DNA from: Tillus elongatus
Taxonomy: Eukaryota > Arthropoda > Insecta > Coleoptera > Cleridae
Reading direction: 5' to 3'
NCBI GenBank assembly: GCA_964006375.1
Contig: OZ023266.1
Span: 17,413,565-17,477,564 of the forward strand
DNA length: 64,000 nt
A model generated the notes under the pieces. That model was not told the origin of the DNA and made no database searches. It saw only the letters and a program-made list of their open reading frames with translations. This document shows positions 35,549 through 48,369 of the stretch, in pieces; the first letter of the stretch is position 1; each line of letters begins with the position of its first letter. Made by a program: the position numbers and the translations under genes.

Positions 35549-36631
35549 GTGTCACACCTATAACTTAAAAAATAATGGACCGATTTTGATAAAACTTGGT
35601 GAGTACCTTCCTTTCGCAAGTGGCTTGGATAAGTTTGTTAGCCAGGAAAATCCGCCGAGGTTTTCCCGGGAAAATTTTGTGTTTTCTTTCGAAAAAAATC
35701 GAAAAAATGTATATCTCCAAAATTAACAAAGTAAGGGCAACCAAATTTCATACTCGGGTTTATATCATCATAGGCAAGTTACCTACCAAAATTCAGCTGC
35801 GTAGGTTGAAGGACAAAAAAGTTAAAGGCATTCAAAGAAAAATAAATTTGGGTTCTCCTCAAAACGTCAAAATCGCGATTTTAAACGTCAAAATTGGTGA
35901 GTACTTTTCTTTTGCAAGTGGCTTGGATAAGTTCGTTAGCCAGGAAAATCCGCCGAGGTTTTCCCGGAAAATTTTGTGTTTTCTTTCGAAAAAAATTTAT
36001 ATCTCCAAAATTAACAAAGTAAGGGCAACCAAATTTTATACGCGTGTTTATATCATCATAGGCAAGTTACCTACCAAAATTTAGCTCTGTAGGTCAAAAG
36101 ACAAAAATCTTATAGGCATTTAAACAAAAATATATTGGGGTTTTTCACAAAACGTCAAAGTTGCGATTTAAACGTCAAAATTGGCAACATTTAGGAAAAG
36201 AACTTGAATCTAATACCGGCTATGGAAATAAAATGTCTCAAGAAGAATGTTTTACAAACCCTGAAGTCATTGTCCTTCATTTTAATCAAATGTTTCCAGA
36301 AAATACATTTCAAATAGACCTTTTCTCTGACGCTTGACAGTAGTCTTAGCTACAGAGTTTATCGTTAATGGTATATAATTTTTGTAGAATTTTCGTAAAA
36401 AAATCAATAAAGCTCAATATATCTGTTATTATACAAGATATGAAAAAAATGTATATATTAATTATAGGGTGTCTTGAGCTACATCTTAAAAAATTATTTC
36501 TACAATCACAGAGTGGCCCATAAGTCGTTGGTGATACAGATTTTCTTTTTTTGTTAATCGTACACGCCTTATGTTATTGCATTTTTGCACTTTCCATCGA
36601 AATATAATGCATGTTTGTAAGAAAAAAAAAA
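35401..36631 (+). mobile_element. TA-core element (HINE-like) with duplicated arm
   Basis: GAGATCCCGACTTTTGAATT, TA array, then the arm (AAGTGGCTTGGATAAGTT, CAGGAAAATCCGCCGAGGTT, AAATTAACAAAGTAAGGGCA) occurs twice, at about 35600-35870 and 35895-36170. The distal arm with GGTGTCTTGAGCTACATC leads into the miniature element at 36632. No protein is encoded, although one frame stays open through the duplicated arm. Confidence 0.75.
35471..35545. repeat. (TA)n microsatellite
   Basis: 75 bp TA core. Confidence 0.98.
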
Positions 36632-36948
36632 TCTGGACGCAGTAAGTGCGTTATGGTAGCGAATTTTGATCAAATGCTTAATATTTGAATAGCTCAATTT
36701 GCTATTAACCTATAAGGTTGACCAAAAAACGAGTTTTTTTCGGGAACACTTTAAGTTTACTTTCGGAAATTTTTGTACATTTTCAAACAATAAAGTTATT
36801 TTGATGAAACATGGCACATTGTTTTTACTATATATGTTATACTGGTAACCAAATTTGATGCCTCCTTTCTTAAAAAAAAACACACATATTTGCTATTAAA
36901 AATATTTTTATGAAAATTCACTACCATAACGCACTTGCCGCGTCCAGA
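36632..36948 (+). mobile_element. GGACGC miniature element, complete reference copy
   Basis: 317 bp with terminal inverted repeats of about 40 bp: TCTGGACGCAGTAAGTGCG at the left, and at the right the complement of TCTGGACGCGGCAAGTGCG. AT-rich interior without coding capacity. Confidence 0.85.
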
Positions 36949-37089
36949 CTTGTTCCTTTTAGTGAATTTTCGTAGAAAAAATTCACTAATGGGGAGATCC
37001 CGACTTTTGAATGTTGAAATTTTTTGTGCAAATGAGCGCGAACTAGGACCTCTAGAACCCATATCCGGGGTCAGTTTCAATTTTTATAT

Positions 37090-37092
<3 letters not shown>

Positions 37093-37171
<79 letters not shown>
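37093..37171. repeat. (TA)n microsatellite
   Basis: 79 bp TA core, then TGTATATATGTATG. Confidence 0.98.
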
Positions 37172-37186
<15 letters not shown>

Positions 37187-37194
37187 TCACACCA

Positions 37195-37605
37195 ATAACT
37201 CAAAAATAATGGGCCGATTTTGATAAAACTTGGCATGTACCTTTCTTTTGTAAATGGCTTGGATAAGTTCCGTAGTCAGGAAAAGCGGACGAGGTTTTCC
37301 GGGAAAATTTTGAGTTTTAGTTCGAAAAAAATTCCTATCTCAAAAAATAATTGGCCGATTTTAATAAAATTTGGCATGTACCTTCCTTTTGTAAATGGCT
37401 TTGACAAGTTTGTTATTCAGGAAAATCGGACTAGGTTTTCCGGGAAAACTTTGAGTTTTCATTCGAAAAAAAAATTATCTCAAAGAATAATGAGCCGATT
37501 TTGATAAAATTTGGCATGTACCTTCCTTTTGTAAATGGATTTGATAAGTTCGTTAATCAGAAAAATCGGATGAGGTTTTTCGGGAAAATTTTGAGTTTTC
37601 ATTTT
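37195..37605. repeat. Tandem array of about 140-bp units
   Basis: Three units with TTTGGCATGTACCTT, CTTTTGTAAATGG and GGTTTTCCGGGAAAA, spaced about 140 bp. Confidence 0.85.
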
Positions 37606-37703
37606 GGAGATCCCGACTTTTGAATTTTGAAAAAAAATTTGCAAATGAGCGCGATCTAGGACCCCTAGAACCCATATCCGGGGTCAGTTTCAATTTTTAT
37701 ATG

Positions 37704-37831
<128 letters not shown>

Positions 37832-37834
37832 CAC

Positions 37835-38280
37835 ACCGATAACTCAAAAAATAATGGGCCGATTTTGAAAAAATTTGGCATGTACCTTTCTTTTGTAAAT
37901 GGCTTGGATAAGTTCGTTAGTCAGGAAAATCGGATGAGGTTTTCCGGGAAAATTTTGGGTTTTCATTCGAAAAAAATTCTTATCTGAAAAAGTAATAAGC
38001 CGATTTTAATAAAATTTGGCATGTACCTTCCTTTTGTAAATGGCTTTGACAAGTTTGTTAGTCAGGAAAATCGGATAAGGTTTTCCGGGAAAATTTTGAG
38101 TTTTCATTCGAAAAAATTTTTTATCTCAAAGAATAATGGGCAGATTTTGATATAATTTGGCATGTACCTTCCCTTTGTAAATAGCTTTGATAAGTTCGTT
38201 AATCAGAAAAATCGGACGAGGTTTTCCGGAAAAATTTTGAGTTTTCATTTGAAAAAAAATTTTATCTTAAAAAATAAAAA
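37835..38280. repeat. Tandem array of about 140-bp units
   Basis: Three further units of the same kind as at 37195. Confidence 0.85.
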
Positions 38281-38443
38281 ATCTATGATAACCAAATTTG
38301 GTAGGTAGGTTTACGATATAAAAGGTAAACTATACACCAAAGTTTAGATTTCTATGTTACAAGAAAAAAAGGTATAATAAAATATTTTGTGCCAGATCAT
38401 TTCTATGAAAATTCACTACCATAACGCACTTGCTGCGTCCAGA

Positions 38444-38999
38444 CATTTTATTTATTGATTAAATGCATCATGCAACATACGTGACTTCAATCGAGCTAAA
38501 AATATAAATTCATTCGTGAAACATGAACTTGTGTTGAGGTCAGTGTCGATATATGCTAAACGAGTTTACACTCACCATTTTCCGTGCGTTATCCGAAATT
38601 ATAATTATTTTATTCGATAAGAAATTAATTTGATGTGGATAACGCAACATCAATTGACTTATTACATACAAAAACGTGAGATATTATGAAAATTTGCTAA
38701 ATTATCAATCTTGAAGGAACATTTTGCAGATCATGTTGCTAACTGTAAACGCCAAATAAAAACCAAGTTTTAAAATAATAATATATAATTGAAATATTAA
38801 AATATTTCTCAACTTTCACAACAATGTTTTGTTTTAGAATATTGTGACCTTCGATAACATTTACAAAACTGTAATATTTCTTTATTTTGAGTATAAACGC
38901 TGACATACAGTGCTTTTAAATAAAAACGGCGTTTTGCAATCACCAAAAACAATTGTGTAATACAATAAGAATAAATAACTAACATGAGATCATTTTCCT
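38444..38999. other. Unassigned AT-rich stretch
   Basis: No gene or known repeat recognised. Confidence 0.35.
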
Positions 39000-39107
39000 G
39001 CTTTATTAGCGAATTTTCTATGAAAAATTTCCTCAAATGAGCGGGAACCAGGACCCCTAGAACCCATATCCAGGGTCATTTGCAATTTTTATATGTTTAT
39101 ATATAAC
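39000..39107 (+). mobile_element. TA-core element, left part, split by a palindrome
   Basis: TTAGCGAATTTTCTATGAAA, CTCAAATGAGCGGGAACCAG and CCCATATCCAGGGTCATTTG lead to TTTATATATA, where the palindrome starts; TA resumes at 39992. Confidence 0.65.
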
Positions 39108-39991
39108 ATGATTTATAACACGGCATTTCTGTACTATACAAGGAGAAGGGTTAAGGGCAAAGTCGCAAGGAGACAACCGCATACACGTTTTTCAAGCTTA
39201 TTAGCCATCATCAGTACGGTATAGCCAGGTGAAGATGGGAACACTCTGGATGAAGATGCAAAAATATACGGAGTCACAACAGGCAACCAGTGCACATTTG
39301 CAGCAACATTTGGAAGACCCTCAATCCGAGGGAAACAACCAAAAAACTCACGGAGGCAAATAAATCACCTGCGTGAGCATCCGGACCCCAGGAAGTTATA
39401 CAAACTATAACATGATTTATAGCACGGCATTTCTGTACTATACAAGGAGCAGGGTTAAGGGCAAAGCCGCAAGGAGACAAGCGCATACACGTGTTTCAAG
39501 CTTATTAGCCATCATCAGTACTGTATAGCCAGGTGCACCGGTTGCCTGTTGTCACTCCGTGTATTTTTGCATCCTCATCCAGAGTGTTCCCATCTTCACC
39601 TGGCTATACTGTACTGATGATGGCTAATAAGCTTGAAACACGTGTATGCGGTTGTCTCCTTGCGGCTTTGCCCTTAACCCTTCTCCTTGTATAGTACAGA
39701 AATGCCGTGTTATAAATCATGTTATAGTTTGTATAACTTTCTGGGCTCCGGATGCTCACGCAGGGATTTATTTGCCTCCGTGAGTTTTTTGGTTGTTTCC
39801 CTCGGATTGAGGGTCTTCCAATGTTGCTGCAAATGTGCACTGGTTGCCTGTTGTGACTCCGTATATTTTTGCATCTTCATCCAGAGTGTTCCCATCTTCA
39901 CCTGGCTATACCGTACTGATGATGGCTAATAAGCTTGAAACACGTGTATGCGTTTATCTCCTTGCGGCTTTGCCCTTAACCCTTCTCCTTG

Positions 39992-39993
<2 letters not shown>
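39108..39993. repeat. Large palindrome with arms of about 0.43 kb
   Basis: A unit beginning AACATGATTTATAACACGGC occurs as one full (about 305 bp) and one partial copy on the left (39108-39535), and as the same pair in inverted order on the right (39536-39993). The arms are nearly identical, with spacing close to zero at about 39536. No enzyme is encoded. The source element is not recognised. Confidence 0.88.
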
Positions 39994-40040
<47 letters not shown>

Positions 40041-40047
40041 TACATAG
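39992..40047. repeat. (TA)n-rich tract
   Basis: Imperfect TA with AATA and TACA interruptions; the resumed core of the element split by the palindrome. Confidence 0.9.
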
Positions 40048-40870
40048 TGTGTCCAAGATAAGGAGGGGATAACATGAGGAAATCGGAAACCGTAAGAGAT
40101 ACAGGGTGGGCTAAGTTAGGAAAAAGTTTCCCATTTTAGAGCTCAATTAAACGGTATTTTGAAATTTTGCAAATTTCGATTAGTTCCGGAGATATTCGAA
40201 AAAAACGAAATTTGCCAATTTCGGTTTTACTTTTTTTCTGTCGTTATTTGAGAAGATATTGAAAAACAAGAAACACTTTCTCACGTACACTTTTTAATCT
40301 CTATAAGTTGGTGTTTACACATTTTTTATTCGACGTTTCGTCTCCGAGAAACCATCATCAACTTTAATTTTTTATATGGACCGGAAAAAAAATCACCCCG
40401 TATAAGTTAGCGTTTTTAACGACAATTTCAGTGATGTATCTATAATCGTTTGATTAGTATTAATGTTAAAAAAATGGATTTGTGTCCAAGATAAAGATGG
40501 GATAACATTGGGATATTGGAAATGTTTTGTTTAAATTATAAAAAAGTTACGCATTTCAGGTATCTTTTACATAAAGTTTTCAAAAGTGAGCTATATTTTA
40601 CCAATTTTTACTTTTTTAGAAAAATGTAATTTTCTCAAAATTCGATTATATTTTTTTCTGGAGTTAATTTGAGAGATATCAAAAAATGAAAGACACTCTT
40701 TTATTGTCACTTTCTAATTTAAATCAGATAGCGTTCACAGATATTTAATACGACGTTTGGTCATCGAGAAACTATCATCAACTTAATTTTTTAAATACGG
40801 TCCTGTTATTTTTATTTCAAAACTTAAAACTATTTTCAGATCTAAATTAGGGGCTGTATCATTTGTAATG
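40048..40870. repeat. Tandem pair of diverged units of about 0.43 kb
   Basis: GTGTCCAAGATAAGGAGGGG at 40048 and GTGTCCAAGATAAAGATGGG at 40481 each start a unit that runs through a CGACGTTTCGTC / CGACGTTTGGTC and AACCATCATCAACTT / AACTATCATCAACTT block. The two units are clearly diverged. They may be terminal sequence of the transposon fossil to their right. Confidence 0.7.
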
Positions 40871-41150
40871 GTTTTAATTATGTTTTCAGCTTGTTTCGGC
40901 CAAAAAACAAAATTATTCAGGAAAAATCTTCTGAGTACAGCCCTGAATACTCCAAAAGCGTTTATTTCGGTAAGGTCGTACCTTTTAAAATGTCAATGAA
41001 GCACAATATTTTCAGTAAGATTCTTCAAAATTATTAATGAAAAAGAAACACATTTGTAATAAATAAACCAATAAAATAACTTAAATTCATGAAATGTAGG
41101 TACCCTATTAACTAATGAATATTATATGTAAATAGATTATGATAAGATAA

Positions 41151-41960
41151 TTATAAGAGATGTTCAGACAAATCACCATTATTTTCTAGGCATAGGTAAC
41201 ATCGTCTAATTGTGGAATCCAAAACATTGTTTACTGCATCTGGTGTAATGGTTTGCAATGATTGAAAAACCAGTTGACGTAATCGTTCCTCTGTGTGAAA
41301 ATTTCGTTGGTATACGTAGTTTTTGACATACTCCTAAAGATGCAAGTCAAGAGGTGTCAGATCCAGCGATCGTGGAGGCCAAGAAACCGCTGAATGCGTA
41401 CCTATACACTTGTCAGGAAACCTGTCTGATAGGTAATCTTGAACAGTTCTCGGATTATGAGCCAGGGCCCCGTCTTGTTGAAAACATATGTTATTGACTT
41501 CTGCTAATGGTAAGTGAGCATCGAACCATTCTTATAAATTATTCTGCAGGAAATTTCGATACCGGTCGAAAGTTAGTGATCCATGATAAAAAAGTGGCCC
41601 AATTAGCCTTGTCCCCAACATTCCCAACCACATGTTGAAACCAAAACGGTGTTTCTGCTTAGACGTTTTGTATAAACGCGGATTTCTTCTGGACCAGAAA
41701 TGTGTATTTCGCCTGTTGAAGATTCCGTTGTTAGTCACCATAGTCTCATCAGACCATAATACTTTATTAACAAAATGTTCATCCTCTTGATATTTTCTAG
41801 TGTACTACTCACAAAATACCATTCGTTTTATATCGTCCCCGAGCCGTAATCCTTGGCAGATTCGAAATTTGTAAGGATGGTATTTGTTCTTACGCAAAAT
41901 AAAATTTGCAGTATATTTCTGCGTCCCAGTTACTCTTACAATATTTCTAACAGACAAGAT
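41151..41960 (-). pseudogene. Mariner-type transposase fossil, minus strand
   Basis: From the 5' side: RKNKYHPYKFRICQGLRLGD, VLWSDETMVTNNGIFNRRNT (first Asp), HFWSRRNPRL, FGFNMWLGMLGTRLIGPLFY, CFQQDGALAHNPRTVQDYLS (second Asp), WPPRSLDLTPLDLHL (third Asp), a stop, then EYVKNYVYQRNFHTEERLRQ and a C-terminus ending at a stop at 41151-41153. The triad is still present, but a stop follows the third Asp and frameshifts occur upstream. It belongs to the same broad group as the DD41D copies, as a third distinct family. Confidence 0.8.
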
Positions 41961-42019
41961 GTATTTTCGCTACAATTAGTATGCCGTACTAAAGATCTCT
42001 TAATTAGAGCGAAACCGGT

Positions 42020-43264
42020 CTACGGTTCTAATTGTGGCGAGAATACATCTAGCCTTACATACTTTGTTCCTATATTAGGGTAGAAATGGGTCAGGGCTGA
42101 CAATTTACTAAATTGTTAGTTGGCTGTATACAGTCTCTATGTTTTAACACTTTGTGTTATTTGGAGTTGGAGCGACAGCATACTACTTGGTTCCGCAACT
42201 AGGTGGCGGCACGTTGCTTCGTGTCTCACCACTCACTTAGTGTTGAGATTAAAAAGGTTTTCTTAGCTCTGGTTCGAATCTCCGTGAAAGGTCGTTTGCC
42301 CGTTCGTTAATCCTTTTGATTTATAGGATGCTTACAACAAAAGAGCTTTTTGTGTTTTCGGGTATAACTTTTGTAGTGGTCAACCGATTTCCGCAATGGA
42401 GGGCCTATATTGAAGCCAAATCTTCAGGTAGGACCGCTCAGCTAACAGAATCGACGCAAAATTAATTATCAATGTACACCGCGACATCAAATGTGACTGA
42501 AATCCTAATCGTTGTAAAAATTTCGTTTGACATTAGACTTGATTGGAAGTCAAGTTGCTTATGAAAAAACTGTTTCTTAGGGCAAAAAAGAATTCAATTA
42601 TATGCACTTGTTTCCAAAGGAGACCATTCGGGCTCTCATCTGAAAAATTTCATAACTAAGGTAACGAAAAGCATGACAACAATGAAGGTTAGTTGGTTTT
42701 TTATGATTTTTTTAAAAACATAAGAAACGTAAATCCCTTTAAACTGATTTTTATGCGAAGCTTTATCAAACACACATTGTGTTTGTGTATGCAATAAAAC
42801 GTAATTAATCTGAGGTAATAAATAGTTTGCACCTAGATATAAACATTAATCACACTTATTCTAAATTCTCTGCGTTATCAAAAAACAACACACTACAACA
42901 ATAAGATTATTATATTATTGCACTTAACGCTTTAATCAACATCTTGCAAAACATATAATTTTGTCGTTAAACCAGAATAAAGAGCATGATGTTTTGCAAT
43001 ATTTATCTTTGGTGTTCTAAAGATGAATAGGTACAAGAATTCAAGAATAAATTATTTTTGAAATATTATTTATTACAAAACTAACAATGTGCCGCCATTA
43101 AAAATTTCAAACATTGGAATGCCTATCTAGAAGAGCTATATCAGGGACAGAAAATTAATTGCGAAGAATATTAGGCGTCTACACAGGCTGTTTCTTAAGT
43201 AGAGGTCAAAAATCCAGGGACGTATTATGTGGCCAAAAATAAGTTTTTGGGTTGTGGGTTCTTG
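42020..43264. other. Unassigned stretch with a tRNA-like B box
   Basis: No gene recognised. GGTTCGAATCTCCG at 42271-42284 fits an RNA polymerase III B box, but no convincing A box lies 30-60 bp upstream. Confidence 0.3.
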
Positions 43265-43291
43265 AAGCAGCTTTCACTAATGAGGGGATCT

Positions 43292-43381
<90 letters not shown>

Positions 43382-43918
43382 TACCGATTGCTAAAAAAAT
43401 AATAGGCTGATTTTGATAAAATTTGGTACGTACCCTTTTGTAAGTGGCTTGAATAAGTTCGTTAGTCAGGAAAATTGGACCAGTTTTTGCGGAAAAATGT
43501 TTGGTTTCCTTTCGTAACAATTTTGTATCTCCAAAAGTAACAAAGCTATGACAACCAAATTTGGCACACACGTTTCTACTATCAAACTTAACCTACATGC
43601 CAAAGTTCAGACCTCTAAGTTAAAAAAAAACTTAAGACATTAAAGAACACATTTTTGGGTGCCACTGGTGATCAGACGAAAGCACGAGAATAAAATATTT
43701 TATGTTGTTAACAAAACCAATTGAATATTACATACAAAGGGTAAGTTTTCTTGGCGCAGAAAGATAAAGAAGTAGCTGAAAATTTTATAATTTTCAAACA
43801 AATAATCTGAAATAAGTACGGGTCATGTGGAAGAAATGTCGTAATAAGTGTGTTTTACAAAGCCTGAAGTTTCAGCTTCAATCATCATTGTCCTTCATTT
43901 TACTCAATTGTAATATGG
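43265..43918 (+). mobile_element. TA-core element (HINE-like), decayed
   Basis: CACTAATGAGGGGATCTG, TA array, ACCGATTGCTAAAAAAATAA, AAGTGGCTTGAATAAGTTCG, then GGGTGCCACTGGTGATCAGA and a distal arm to about 43915. Confidence 0.7.
43294..43379. repeat. (TA)n microsatellite
   Basis: 86 bp TA core. Confidence 0.98.
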
Positions 43919-43921
43919 CGT

Positions 43922-45036
<1,115 letters not shown>

Positions 45037-45348
45037 TCGGGACGCTGCAAGTGCGTTATGGTAGCGAATCTTGATTAAATTCTTTATATTTGAATAGCTC
45101 AATTTGCTATTAACCTATAAGGTTGGCCAAGAAACAAGTTTTTTCTGGAACACTTTAAGTTTACTTTCGAAAATTTTTGTACATTTTCAAACAATAAAGT
45201 TATGTTGATGAAACATGGCACATTGTTTTTACTATATCGGTCATACTGGAACCAATTTGATGCGTGCTTTCTGAAAAAAAAACACATATTTGCTATAAAA
45301 AACATTTTAATGAAAATTCACTACCATAACGCACTTGCTGCGTCCAGA
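45037..45348 (+). mobile_element. GGACGC miniature element, complete
   Basis: 312 bp, TCGGGACGCTGCAAGTGCG to the inverted ACGCACTTGCTGCGTCCAGA; interior matches the 36632 copy. Confidence 0.85.
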
Positions 45349-45374
45349 CTTTTTATAAATAGATAGCGGAGTCC

Positions 45375-45620
45375 CATGGAAATGGTAAAGCTCAATATAT
45401 CCGTTATTATACAAGATATGAGAAAAAATTATATACGTTAGTTATAGGGTGTCTCGAGCTGTATCTTATATAAACCTATTTTGACAAACACAGACTGGCC
45501 CAGAAGTCGTTGGTGATACACATTTTCTTTTCTTTTTTAATTGAGCACCCCTTATGTTATTGCATTTTTGTATTTTCCATCGAATTATAATGGATGTTTG
45601 TAAGGAAAAAATTGATATCG
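45375..45620 (+). mobile_element. Distal arm fragment of a TA-core element
   Basis: Repeats the 44820-45025 arm (AAGCTCAATATATCCGTTAT, GGTGTCTCGAGCTGTATC, AAGTCGTTGGTGATACA). Flanked by two copies of AATAGATAGCGGAG (about 45358 and 45708). Confidence 0.65.
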
Positions 45621-45859
45621 TTCATCGGTTTTGAGTTATTTCAATTGTTTTGCAACTTTTTATGGTTTTGGCACATATCACAAATTGTGATACGGCGTTT
45701 TTACCAATAGATAGCGGAGCTCCATGAAAATGACGCATTCAGAGAGCTCTTTGTTTGTATTACTCGTCGAAAAAATCGAGCTGCCTTATACAGGCGCGCT
45801 CAAATACTGGCTGCATTTGCAAAGTTTTCGTAGAAACTTTTTTAATGTCTTTTTTTTTT

Positions 45860-45927
45860 GTTCCCTCAGGGCTCGTCCGCGGCCTTGCCGCCCCGATAGC
45901 ACCGCAACCCTTGGTTGATTGTGCATA
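45860..45927 (-). mobile_element. Short G+C-rich retroposon, copy 2
   Basis: On the minus strand a 68-nt G+C-rich sequence from TATGCACAATCAACCAAGGG to GAGCCCTGAGGGAAC, followed by a poly-A run (poly-T at 45850-45859). It is almost identical to the copy at 54611. No clear target duplication here. Confidence 0.75.
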
Positions 45928-46214
45928 CCCTTAGTCTTACTCCACCCATGGTAAAAATCATTTTTGTAGGATTTTTGTGAAATGTTGGTAATTAATAATA
46001 AATGTTTAGTAAGTTATTGTAAAATAAAGTTGTCGAATTTTTGTGAAAAATATAATTTAGTGTAACATTACTGAGGGCAATTTCTGTAAGAAAATGCTGA
46101 ATTTTTGTAAAAGAAATTGTTTGCAAATTTACCTTTTTTTTTCTTCAATTTGGGCGATAAAGCTGTTTGTGAATAAATATATCTTGGCAGGTGTGTAAAT
46201 AGCTTGAAGAGGTT

Positions 46215-46440
46215 CGTTGGCCAGGGAAAGTGCACCAGTTTTTTCTGGAACTTTTTACGTATATTTTCGGAAAATGTTTGTACTTTTTAAAACAACAAAG
46301 CTATTTTAATGAAATGTGGTACATTGTTACTACTATATAGCTTATACTGCAGACCGAATGTCCTTTTAAAAACAAGACATATCTGTCATTAAAAACATGT
46401 TAACGAAAATTCGCTGCCATAACGCACTTGCTGCGTCCAA
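46215..46440 (+). mobile_element. GGACGC miniature element, right part
   Basis: Interior (TTTTAATGAAATGTGGTACA, CTACTATATAGCTTATACTG) and the right end CATAACGCACTTGCTGCGTC are present; the left end is missing and replaced by AGGTTCGTTGGCCAGGGAAA. Confidence 0.7.
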
Positions 46441-46599
46441 ACGTTTTAATTTCTAAAGCGTTTGAGGCAATCCAGCAAAATTATCTCAGGTGTACCTGCA
46501 TATTTTATGTCGGAAAGTATGAAACAAGAAACTATCACATTCGGAAACTTACCAATGGCAAAGGTATGGGTCCCAGATAGCACAGGACATCCAGTGGAA

Positions 46600-46685
46600 A
46601 ACTGGTTTGGTTGGGCTGGTAAACGAACTCGTCCAAGAGATTTACAAAAGAAACATACTTGCACAGTTTGATCAAAATTGGTTAT
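46600..46685 (-). mobile_element. TA-core element arm fragment
   Basis: TAAACGAACTCGTCCAAGAG, ATTTACAAAAGAAACATACT and TTTGATCAAAATTGG are the complement of the family arm. Confidence 0.6.
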
Positions 46686-46730
46686 TTCTTTCTTAAGGTA
46701 TCGCTGTTATATATACACACATATGGCCTG

Positions 46731-46882
<152 letters not shown>

Positions 46883-47249
46883 CTTGCAGACAGTTGACGG
46901 TCTTTCTCTATCGCATGCTGAACGTTTATTACGTATAAGAAAGCACGGAAATATATAGAACAGTATTTTTGTGATCTCTTGTACATCCCGTAAAAAGAAA
47001 TTGTACTAGTGGTGAGTCAAAAGAAGTTTACAGTGGGATTACAGAATCAGTGGGTTTTCAGCAAATGTTTTCTTATTAATGGGTACTATTTTGTAAGTAG
47101 GCATATTTACAAAATGTACTGTATTTCCCAGCTTAATTGATGTAATCGATACTAAGAATTACCCCGTGCATAAACTATATAGTATAAGTATTTAAAATAC
47201 AAAATATACTTAAGTAACTAAGTAAAGATTGGAACCTGTGATGAGCACT

Positions 47250-47418
47250 GATAAGTACACTTGGAGAACCCAAATCATCACAAAACATTAAAAAAACCTG
47301 ACGATCGATTCACTAATCAAGTTAGCGTCATCAGAGGATGAAACATTCAGAGTTTAAACGATCGTCACGTTTTTTAAAATGTTTTGTGGTGATTTGCGTT
47401 CTGCAAGTGTACTTATCA
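47250..47418. repeat. Foldback inverted repeat
   Basis: AGTACACTTGGAGAACCCAA, CATCACAAAACATT and GACGATCG (47250-47308) reappear inverted at 47360-47418 around a spacer of about 50 bp. Related single arms occur at 47585-47640 and 59560-59620. Confidence 0.75.
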
Positions 47419-47444
47419 ACTAAACTAAGCGCAGAGGGAGATAG

Positions 47445-47445
<1 letters not shown>

Positions 47446-47538
<93 letters not shown>
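47446..47538. repeat. (GATA)n followed by (GA)n microsatellite
   Basis: About 14 GATA units (47446-47502), then 18 GA units (47503-47538). Confidence 0.97.
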
Positions 47539-47539
<1 letters not shown>

Positions 47540-47749
47540 AGGTGAAAATACTCGTTAATAAAATAACAAGTATCTTCTCTGAGTGAAGATTGGAACCTGC
47601 GATGATCACTGATGATACACTTTGAAGAACCCAATTGTTAGTGGTCTTAAAAATGTGATCTAGTATAACAATAACATGTATACCAAACTATATTCCTCCT
47701 TCTGTGCCGGTAACGTTGTTAGCGAAACGATCGGCAGGTCTTAAAAATG

Positions 47750-48070
47750 TGAGATGACAGCAAGACGGTACACCCTCGCATATTGTGCGTCGCGTTGGTG
47801 AATTTTTGAAACTTTATTTTTCTACGAAAAGCAATAGTAGACGAGGGTCAATAGGGATAGGGTGGCCACAAAATTCACCAAATATTACACGCATAGATTT
47901 ATTTTTACAGGGTATTTAAAACAAAACAAAATCTAAGTACATAGACAGAAGACCTGGAAAGACAAAGCATTTATAAATAAGGTATAAAATTGCCAGAGTT
48001 GGCCGAAAAACCATTCGAAATTTGTGAATATCGTTAATTATTACAAAAAAAAAAAAGAACAGTTCGATAT
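47750..48070 (+). pseudogene. Mariner-type transposase fragment
   Basis: QQDGTPSHIVRRVGEFLKLY (second Asp block) and WPQNSPNITRIDLFLQGI (third block) are read in one frame, followed by decayed C-terminal sequence. N-terminal parts are absent. Same group as the fossils at 2040 and 41151. Confidence 0.6.
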
Positions 48071-48369
48071 AGTAATTGGCATACGTCTTTAATTTATAGT
48101 TTTATTTGAAAAGCAGTAAACTTACTGCTTATTTTATCAGTATCGATATACCAAGAATTTGATTTTTATTAGCGGATTATCGTAGAAAAATTTCGCTTGA
48201 GGTCACGATTTTAGATTCCCCCCAAAAGGTTGACAGGTGTGCCTTTGTTAACGATTTTAGACCCACCACGCCCAAAAATGACAGTTGTCATTCCATTTGT
48301 ATTAATGGCTTGGGTCAGTTTTTCTAGGTATCACTTATAAGTTTCTTCTGGAAAATAAAAAAGCGGTAT

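Noticed and set aside
39274..39929. Several 70-80 codon frames in the 39 kb palindrome
   Set aside because: Mirror readings of the inverted repeat, with no conserved domain.
42271..42284. Pol III B-box-like GGTTCGAATCTCCG
   Set aside because: No matching A box or cloverleaf; a single 11-bp match is weak.
46462..46671. 69-codon frame with plausible composition
   Set aside because: Its second half overlaps a complement arm of the TA-core family, so the frame is a mosaic.
47331..47634. Frames with Ser-Leu and Leu-Ser-Ile-Tyr repeats
   Set aside because: Translations of the GATA/GA microsatellite.
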